Assembly (NCBI GenBank): GCA_025890175.1
Contig: JANPYM010000007.1
Coordinates: 2,375,517 to 2,439,516, forward strand
Origin: Ciborinia camelliae
Taxonomy: Eukaryota > Ascomycota > Leotiomycetes > Helotiales > Sclerotiniaceae
Reading direction: 5' to 3'
DNA: 64,000 bases
Shown here: in pieces, positions 57,059 to 64,000 of the stretch
Position numbering within the stretch: the first letter of the stretch is position 1
Layout of the letters: each line of letters opens with the position of its first letter
The notes under the pieces: generated by a model
The model's input: only the letters and a program-made list of their open reading frames with translations
The model's database searches: none
Told to the model about the DNA's origin: nothing
Position numbers and translations under genes: made by a program

Positions 57059-58203
57059 TCAATGTGAACCCGCTGTTAGAACACAGATATATATTCCTCC
57101 TCCATTCACAAGCATTTTGATCTGATATAGCTTGTAGCCGGAATACTGTTTCTTAATCTTCAGGTCGAATGGGTGTAGTGAAGCAGACATATCATAAATC
57201 CAACACCGGAATCTCTTTTTGTGGATGTCTTTTTCCGTTTGCTTCACAAGAGTATCCGAAACTGCATATAATTCCATTCATCATCAATAGCAAGTGCTTC
57301 AAATAATCTGCATTCTCCCACTTTGACCAAAGTTATAGCATTCCCAGCAGTAAATATTGAGCAAGGAATCCGCCGAGCAGGTTTTCCAGGTGAGATAAAC
57401 AATATGATATCATGTTCACCAAATTTGTGCTTTGCAATGTGAACCCCCTGAGAACCTGCAAGAGACATTCTGGTGAGGTATTCTAGACGAATCATACATC
57501 ACAGCGTCACATTTTTTGTCTTATAAGCATCCCAGGATGGATTCAGAAGTTGCATGCTAATGTACCGAAAAATGCCGCGCTCTTTCTTCGATGGCACTGA
57601 TGATTTCGATATTTAACATTTCCACAACTCATCTCAATCAAGGCTGATGACAAAAGCCATGTGAATCGCCCTGTCCATCGAGCGTTGGGTGATTCCATAT
57701 CCCAAGTACAGAGCATAAGAGCCCGATTCAGATGTTTTAGAATATATTAATTTGATGTATATATGAATACGTTTTAAGGTTGAATGGTTGGAAACTCCTT
57801 CTTGGCAAAGGTTCTTTTCACAAATATGGAGACTGGCATAACACATCATAGTGAGGGAGTAATGCAGTCAATTTAACCTTGGAATTTGTGTGGCTCTCGA
57901 CGTCAATTGTTTCCAGCCCTATGCACTAGTAGTATGTGCATGTAAGGCAATAATGCAAAATTGCCATTGATTATAGTTAGACCGTTAGCCTTTAGGTTCA
58001 TATTCTCTATCTGAAATCCTTGGCTTCACCAACGAAACTTCAATTTTAACTGCACAGACAATTCCATTGAAACGCACGGCACCATCACAAGTTGTTTCAT
58101 TAAATTTTTGGTCACGTGAACATTGTCGAGAAAGCATTTCCTTGCACTTCAACTGTATGCCATGGCTCATGCAGCAATAATGTTCAGCAATAATGTTCAG
58201 CAA
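57059..58203 (-). pseudogene. Coding-like remnants or an uncalled small gene on the minus strand
   Basis: Several minus-strand frames with protein-like composition lie in a row. One, 57,985-58,203, contains HGIQLKCKEMLSRQCSRDQ and FNGIVCAVKIEVSLVKP, with several Cys, and ends at TAA. Another runs 57,244-57,495 (HDIILFISPGKPARRIPC, VKVGECRLFEALAIDDEWN) and ends just where the frame from 57,277 to 57,059 takes over (MELYAVSDTLVKQTEKDIHK), as would follow from a one-base shift. No secretion signal, clean exon chain or known family was found. Either a broken gene or short chance frames could explain it. Confidence 0.3.
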
Positions 58204-58721
58204 ACGAGCCTCTGACTTCCTAATTGGGACCCATTCTCGACAAAACCGTTTTTGGTGGAAGCTTTCCTCCTCTCATGACCTCATTGATGTTTTCAATCGT
58301 TTTCAATCTGATACTCTCCAAAATATGGATGATCCACAATGGCAATGCTTAACGTTAACCACTATACGGAACGGTTTCCACTATATGGCATATCGCACTT
58401 TCGACACATGAAGTTGTCCCAAGAACAAAATCGCCAAAATGATATCATAAAGATCGGCTTATAGGGTTGGAGAAATCCTATAAGAGGTGCCTCTCCCGTT
58501 GACTCTACAATCTTCTTTCTATACAATCAATCATTTGTTGTAGAATCATTCATTTGTTATACAACCAATCATTTTTTATACAATCATTTGTTATACAACT
58601 TGTTATACAATCAATCATTTGTTACACAATCTTCAATATTTACAATCGATTATCTGTTAATCGATCTTCATTCTTTTCAGTCAACACCAATATAAACTAC
58701 ATTGCATAACGTTCTTTTATT
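58204..58721 (+). promoter_or_regulatory. Promoter of the cutinase-like gene with imperfect repeats
   Basis: From about 58,520 to 58,640 a motif like TTGTTATACAATCAATCATT is repeated imperfectly five to six times. TATAAA at 58,691-58,696 lies only 26 bp before the ATG at 58,722, so if it acts as a TATA box the leader would have to be very short; it is probably not the core promoter. Confidence 0.4.
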
Positions 58722-60420
58722 ATGCAGTATTCCATTATTTTCGGTCTCGGTTTCACAACCTTGGTATCAGCAGCCGGTTTAGGATCATACGGAGGAGGGG
58801 GTAGTACAGGAGGAGCAGCGGATAGCAGCTCTCCTGCCGCTCCTGCCGCTCCTGCAGCTCCTGCCGGTGGTATGGGTGGTATGGGTGGTATGGGCGGTAT
58901 GGGCGGTATGGGTGGTCTTGGTGGCCTTGGTGGCCTTGGTGGTCTTGGTGGTGCTGGTGGTGCTGGTGCTGGTGGTGCTGCTAGTGCTGGTGGTTCCGGT
59001 GGCGCATGTGTTGGAGCTGGTTCAGTCCATATGATCGTCGCACGAGCCAGTACCGAACCACAAGGTGAGGGTATTATTGGTAAAGTAGCGTCGATGGTCA
59101 AACAATCAGTACCAGGTTCCGACTCCGAAGCAGTAGTATACCCAGCTACTCTTCAAAATTACCAATCTTCGTCATCAGCTGGTGTAAAGGCGATGAAATC
59201 ACTCGTCGAGGCTTATGCTGCAAGATGTCCCGACTCTAAGATGGCTGTTATGGGATACTCCCAAGGTGCTCATGTATCGGCTGATGTTATGTGTGGGTCT
59301 ACGGCGTCGGTAATGGGTCCTGCCAGTGCAGCCGTGTCCCCGGAAGTTGCTAAAAATGGTATGTTATGATTACCCTGATTGGAATCTTTCTTCGCACATT
59401 TTTGCTAATAGAAAATTAAGTTGTCGCAATGGTATTGATGGGTGATCCAACCCATGTAGCCTCAGCACCGTTCAACCAAGGAACATCCAAGAAAAACGGT
59501 CTCTTCCCACGTTCGAATGCAGCTGCTTGTCCTGCCGCTATAACCGCTTCTTACTGTGACACTGGCGATGAGTAAGTTCTGATCCCAAATCTCCCTCTCA
59601 TTCACCTACTTTAAACAACCCTAAACATTGAAACTAACACCCACCCTACAGATTCTGCGACGCAGGAATGTCCGTCATGGTCCATCTCGCCTACGTGACG
59701 ACTTACGGCACCCAAGCCGCTAAATTCATCACCGATAAAGTGTCCGCAGCAGGATCAGGAGGAGGAGCAGCAGGAGGAGCAGCAGGAGGTGCAGCAGGAG
59801 GTGCAGCAGGAGGTGCAGTAGGAGGAGCTGGAGGACAATCCAACGGTTCTTCTTCTTATACTCCCGCCACTCCCCCAAGCCCCCCCGCAGGAGGAGATGC
59901 AGGAGCTGGAGGACAATCTAGCGGTTCTTCTTCTTATACTCCCGCCACTCCCCCAAGCCCCCCCGCAGGAGGAGATGCAGGAGCTGGAGGACAATCTAGC
60001 AGTTCTTCCCCTTCTACTCCCGCCACTCCCGCCACTCCCCCCAGCCCCCCCGCAGGAGGAGCAGCAGGAGGATTAGGAGGATTAGGAGGAGCAGGAGCAG
60101 GAACAGGAGCAGGAGCAGCCGGTGGTAAGGGTGGTCTCGGTGCTCTCGGTGGACTTGGCGGTGGTGCATCTCCAGCCGGTGGTATGGGCGGTCTCGGTGC
60201 TCTCGGTGGACTCGGCGGTGGTGCATCTCCAGCCGGTGGTATGGGTGGTCTACTTGGCGGCGGTGCATCTCCAGCCGGCGGTATGGGTGGTCTCGGCGGT
60301 GGCGCATCATCTTACGGCAAAGGAAGCGTCAGACGTCGTGATAGCACCAGTGGAGCTGTCAAGGGTGGTGCCAGCTTAGGACTCATTGTTACATTTTTGG
60401 GATTGGCATTCTTGGTATAG
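58722..60420 (+). CDS. GPI-anchored cutinase/acetylxylan-esterase-like (CE5) protein with Gly-rich repeats
   Basis: Exons 58,722-59,358, 59,421-59,571 and 59,652-60,420 give 518 residues. Residues 1-18 are a signal peptide (QYSIIFGLGFTTLVSAA). Residues about 20-95 are a Gly/Ala/Met-rich spacer (GGMGG and GGLGG repeats). The alpha/beta-hydrolase domain follows, about 97-292: HMIVARASTEPQGEG, the nucleophile S180 in MGYSQGAHV, MGDPTH, then D262 and H274 in CDTGDEFCDAG and MVHLAY, the triad spacing of cutinases. After that come Gly/Ala runs, three copies of an about 26-residue unit with YTPATPPSPPAGGDAG, more Gly-rich units, and a C-terminal hydrophobic tail GLIVTFLGLAFLV after small residues, a GPI-anchor signal. 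So the enzyme is probably fixed to wall or membrane. It would split ester bonds in cutin or acetylated xylan; which one is not decided. Confidence 0.9.
59755..60310 (+). repeat. Coding repeats in the cutinase-like gene
   Basis: Runs of GGAGGAGCAGCA, then about three direct 78-bp copies ending in CCCGCAGGAGGAGATGCAGG, then about four 50-60-bp units with GGTGCATCTCCAGCCGGTGG. All keep the reading frame. They are likely to vary in copy number between isolates. Confidence 0.9.
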
Positions 60421-62562
60421 GAATGAATTAGACGGATAGAAAATAAGCGGGGCGTCCTGAATTTTGTTGGATTCGGGTTATGATTTATGGTTTATGTGGA
60501 TTTGGATTCGGATTTGGATTTGAAAAGGAGACGGCTGGGTTATCTACAATATCGCTGGTGGACGAGCCGGGTCTCGATCGATCTGGATTCCATCTTCTTT
60601 TGGTTTCTTTTATTTTACCTTGCGGTATTGTTACAGTACGCTTGTCTGCGGTTTATAAGTTTATATATCCCTACCCACTTGATCAACGTATCACTTGCTT
60701 TGTTTCTTTAGTTTTCAATCTTATATTTATCTTTACAATATATCAATATCAACATCAAAAATCAAATCATCTGAGTCGTATCATATCTACTTGCCCTGTG
60801 AAACCATCGAAACTATGTATATAACTATCTTCCAACTTTATCAATCAACACACTCACTATAATACCACTGATAAATTCTCAACTCCCAACTCCCAACTCC
60901 TTCCTCTAAACCCAACCTTCAATTAATTTAAATCCGAGATCTATCTCCCACAGCCCTCTTCCACAGCCTAAGTTCATAGTCTCCCTACTTATAACTTATA
61001 ACTTATCAACCAACTCCAACTTTTGTACACTTTATCTGCAAACACCAGCCAACACCCAAAGAACACTTCACCTACATCTACATAGGTAGATATATAAGAG
61101 ATATAAAAATCCCAAAATCCAAATCAGAAAGTCCAAATTTCCGAGTCCCATATTAAGGTTACATTATACATTATACATACATATCTATCTAAATAGGTAG
61201 GTACCTACCTATAGCAAAGAGCTAAGATATAGGTACCTATCTAAACTTGATTTTTTCTAGCTGTACTCTATACTTTCAGCTATACTTCAGGTCCTCAACT
61301 CCTTTCCTACTCAATCCTTCTTAAGCAGACATACTACAAATTCCCATACCTCGAATCTAATCCCCCAAAATCCCCACCAATCCCCCAAAAACTTCAAATC
61401 TCCACTATCAATATCAACATCAGCATCATACCAACCCAACCCAACCCAACTCAACCAAGAAAAAAGATTCCGAAAATATCAACATACATACCCTTACACC
61501 CTTACACCCACCACACCCGCCACACCTGCCACACCTGCCACACCCACCACACCAACTACCAGTTAGTTCAGAGATAATGATTAAAATCTGACACCTCACT
61601 CCCTCCCTACCTCCCTACCTCCCTACCTCCCTACCTCCCTACCTCCCTACCTCCCTACCTCCCTACCTCCATACCTCCCTACCTACCTCCATACCTACCC
61701 AACTGTATAAATTACAAATCTCCCATATCATCCTGATGACACGCATCACGTCAGCATATGAGAATCCTCAATCCACAATCCACAACCCTCAATCCACAAT
61801 CCACAATCCTCAATCCTCAATCGACCCACCTAGAACGCTGAAAAGGAATCCTTCCAGTTCCTCTTCCAGAGATCCTCGTGCGAGAAATATATAATCACGT
61901 GATTAAATACATCATTCACTATACCTACCTACCCAGGTAAGGTAGGCAGAGGCCCAGGTATGGTATGGTATGGTATGAATGACAAATATAGAATAGAACT
62001 GAAGGAGAAATACTAGAGGGTTGAGAGGTCGAGGTTGTTATTGATATTACGTGCGGCTGTTATGGTTGTAGGGACGATAGATACCTACCAGGCAGGTAGG
62101 TATACATCAATCAATTTTAGATAGGGAGGTAGTGAGGTATTGAGAATCCCATGAATAACCCAGACTACCTAGGTACTATACCCTTAACTACTAAAGTCCC
62201 CCCCATAGCGATCAGACGATAAGATGGATATATATGTAGGTAGGTATTATATGTTTAATTTAATGTTTATATTACATATACTAGGTACGCAAATGCTATT
62301 TTATTTATACCTTTATCGACACAGCTACTAGATAGGCAGTAGATATCCCATCCCAAATTAAAAATACCTATGCAGCCATTGAACGCCAGGAGATCTACCT
62401 CGATCATCCAATCCCGCCATCCGTGAAAAGCCCAGGCGATGCTGATTCCCGTTTCGAACGCCAAAATCCGCAAAAAGGCCCGCCGAGGATATATGTATGA
62501 CGCTCAATGAAAACCCACCCAAGAATGCCACCCACAAAACACGTATACCATCCATAAATGCA
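60421..62562. other. Convergent intergenic region with pyrimidine-rich repeats
   Basis: About 2.1 kb without a gene. It has GGATTTGGATTCGGATTTGG near 60,499, CCAACCCAACCCAACCCAACTC near 61,433, CCACACCTGCCACACCTGCC near 61,515, (CCTCCCTA)n at 61,595-61,690, CAATCCACAATCC repeats near 61,770-61,820, GGTATGGTATGGTATGG near 61,956, and several TACCTAGGTA-type words. Parts are 3' flanks of the two converging genes. Confidence 0.45.
61595..61690. repeat. (CTCCCTAC)n tandem repeat
   Basis: About ten direct copies of CTCCCTAC or near copies, the last ones with CTCCATAC. Confidence 0.9.
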
Positions 62563-64000
62563 TTACGCCTCATGTTCACTAGCCTCCCCTTCGACACTTG
62601 CCCCTGACGCCTTTACCTCTGCGCTGTCGTCTAGGACCCCGATTCTACCCCCTCCATATTGGTCTTCCTCTCTATTGCTCTTTCCGTGCTCTTCTGAGCT
62701 TAAATTTGGAGGAGTTTTACTTCCACTACCACTTCCTTCTCCGCTACTGCTCGGAAGTATTTCAATTTCATCTTCCTTGTCATTAAACTCATCGGGGAAA
62801 ACAATATGTCGCTTCACCTCATCATCTTCATCTTCATTCCCCTCCTCATCTTCCTTATCAGAAAGTGGTTCACCTTGTAAGCTCGCGCTGTTATTCCCGC
62901 TATCGGTGCGCTCGGAATCTCGTCTAATTTCCAGACTTGGTTTTCTCGGTCCTGGATGTGCGGGATAATGCATATTATGATGCGGCTTCCGATGGAGATG
63001 CTTCTTCTCTCCTTCCAGTAATCTCTTTATTTCCCCTTCTTCTTGTCGCGTGGCCCGTCCCTGACGCCTTGTATACCTATTCAAACTCTCACATAGCCGA
63101 TCTAGCACCCACTCACTCTCACTAATATCCGCTAACATTGGACTATCTTCCCCAATCCAATCCCATTCCACTAGTCCCTCGTCTTGCTCTTCCTCTTCTA
63201 CTTCCGTCGCACTATGTGTACTAAACCTGATCAATCGCGTAAACTCCACCCATTCCTCGTAACTATACTTCTTAGGCTTGGGTGCTCGCAAATCGTTCGC
63301 GACATGTTTGATGGCCAGTGCTAGTTTCCGAGCTAAATCGTGTTCGGTTTGTTCGGCCGGTTCTTCAATCTCCTCAATGACTTGACCAAGGGAAGTTGAT
63401 TCCGGATCTGGATCAGCATCATCAATTGCGGGTATTTGTCGTTCATCTGGGTTCTGCACATCGAATCCATGACGAATACGCTTTTTAGCCTCTCTTTCTT
63501 TCGTCTTCCTTGATAACCATTCGCGTAATCTTGGATGTTCTGTCAGAAAATCATGCCAGACTCCTTCCTTAGGCATGATTGTCCAATCGGCTAGAGTGAA
63601 GGTACCACGATTGATAGCTGCTATGACGGTGGAACTCATGTCTGATATGAGAATTGTCATTGTAGGTATCGCGATAAGGGACCAAACGACAAAGAAGGGT
63701 TTCCCAGCATTGGATTTCGGTGCAAAATCACCATATCCAATAGTTAGTAAAGATACGTAACAAAAGTATAACGCCTCGAAGTATGTCATATCTTGCTCAC
63801 GCTTTTCAGCTTTCCAGAAGACCACTGCACCTCCACACCAAAGAATGGCGAAGGCGAGAACAGACATGCATAATGAGTAGTATTGCTTAAATTTTCGGAC
63901 ATTTCCTTGGATTTCGCGCATAGTATCAAAACGGTCTTTTTCTTCCCGGAGTAGAATCAGTTTTTCTCGATGTTTAGCTTGCTTCATGCGCGGAGATTTA
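62563..64000 (-). CDS. TOK1-type outward-rectifying potassium channel (C-terminal part, runs off the window)
   Basis: The frame remains open to the right edge (no stop in the last codons before 64,000), so the N-terminal part lies outside. What is visible holds the second pore unit: helix YYSLCMSVLAFAILWCGGAVVF, then YFEALYFCYVSLLTIGYGDF, whose TIGYGDF is the K+ selectivity filter, then the helix PFFVVWSLIAIPTMTILISD. A long cytosolic tail follows, about 370 residues, very acidic toward the end, with Ser-rich and Glu/Asp-rich runs. Fungal TOK channels have eight helices and two pores and release K+ at depolarised potential; the order here (pore 2, helix, acidic tail) matches. No splice border is visible in this part. 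Confidence 0.9.
   Translation of the reverse strand, partial: KSPRMKQAKHREKLILLREEKDRFDTMREIQGNVRKFKQYYSLCMSVLAFAILWCGGAVVFWKAEKREQDMTYFEALYFCYVSLLTIGYGDFAPKSNAGKPFFVVWSLIAIPTMTILISDMSSTVIAAINRGTFTLADWTIMPKEGVWHDFLTEHPRLREWLSRKTKEREAKKRIRHGFDVQNPDERQIPAIDDADPDPESTSLGQVIEEIEEPAEQTEHDLARKLALAIKHVANDLRAPKPKKYSYEEWVEFTRLIRFSTHSATEVEEEEQDEGLVEWDWIGEDSPMLADISESEWVLDRLCESLNRYTRRQGRATRQEEGEIKRLLEGEKKHLHRKPHHNMHYPAHPGPRKPSLEIRRDSERTDSGNNSASLQGEPLSDKEDEEGNEDEDDEVKRHIVFPDEFNDKEDEIEILPSSSGEGSGSGSKTPPNLSSEEHGKSNREEDQYGGGRIGVLDDSAEVKASGASVEGEASEHEA

Noticed and set aside
58691..58696. TATAAA as TATA box of the cutinase-like gene
   Set aside because: It lies only 26 bp before the start codon, too close for a usual TATA-to-start distance plus leader.
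58697..59101. Pro/Ala-rich minus-strand frame
   Set aside because: It is antisense to the Gly-rich arm of the cutinase-like gene; the plus strand holds the catalytic domain and signal peptide.

Overview
This is a stretch of nuclear genome from a filamentous ascomycete fungus. The evidence is short introns (about 49-160 nt) with GT-AG or GC-AG borders and CTAAC-type branch sites, plus fungal families: a Zn2Cys6 regulator, a TOK-type potassium channel, a CE16 esterase and a cutinase-like CE5 esterase. The protein set and the AT-rich, repeat-strewn intergenic DNA would fit Leotiomycetes (Helotiales, Sclerotiniaceae-like), but the placement is inference and no species can be named.

Region 1-11,581 is gene-poor. 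It holds a three-copy 103-bp tandem repeat (about 2,845-3,150), a decayed protein-coding gene on the minus strand (about 4,690-5,953), one small gene for an acidic-tailed SANT/Myb-like protein (7,088-7,829), a degenerate tandem array with an inserted MITE-like element (8,051-8,690), a large hairpin (near 10,040) and a 740-bp minisatellite (10,270-11,012).

Region 11,582-35,389 is the conserved core: the nuclear HtrA-type protease Nma111 (+), a large J-domain protein (-), the INCENP/Sli15 chromosomal passenger subunit (-), a mitochondrial-type acyl-CoA dehydrogenase (+), a secreted SGNH/CE16 esterase (+) with three evenly spaced CreA-type sites upstream, and an SS18/SSXT-domain glutamine-rich protein (+). 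Region 39,834-49,271 holds a single-pass serine/proline-rich membrane protein (+), a large FUSC/BRE4-like transporter (-), the ESCRT-III regulator Ist1 (+) and an NmrA-like NAD(P)-binding protein (-) whose 54-nt intron is in frame and stop-free.

Region 50,247-64,000 holds a compact five-exon beta-carbonic anhydrase (+), an uncharacterised Cys-rich protein possibly of the MSS51/MYND type (+), a Zn2Cys6 transcription factor (-), coding-like remnants on the minus strand (57,059-58,203), a GPI-anchored glycine-rich cutinase-like esterase (+), and the C-terminal part of a TOK1-type potassium channel (-) that runs off the right edge.

There is no operon and no obvious biosynthetic cluster; most genes are independent housekeeping or wall/carbon-utilisation functions. 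Divergent pairs sharing a promoter region are INCENP/acyl-CoA dehydrogenase, FUSC/Ist1, NmrA/carbonic anhydrase, and the Zn2Cys6 regulator/cutinase. I see no RNA gene, CRISPR array or intact transposon. Exon joins were worked out by eye from splice signals and reading phase; every joined CDS reported sums to a multiple of three.
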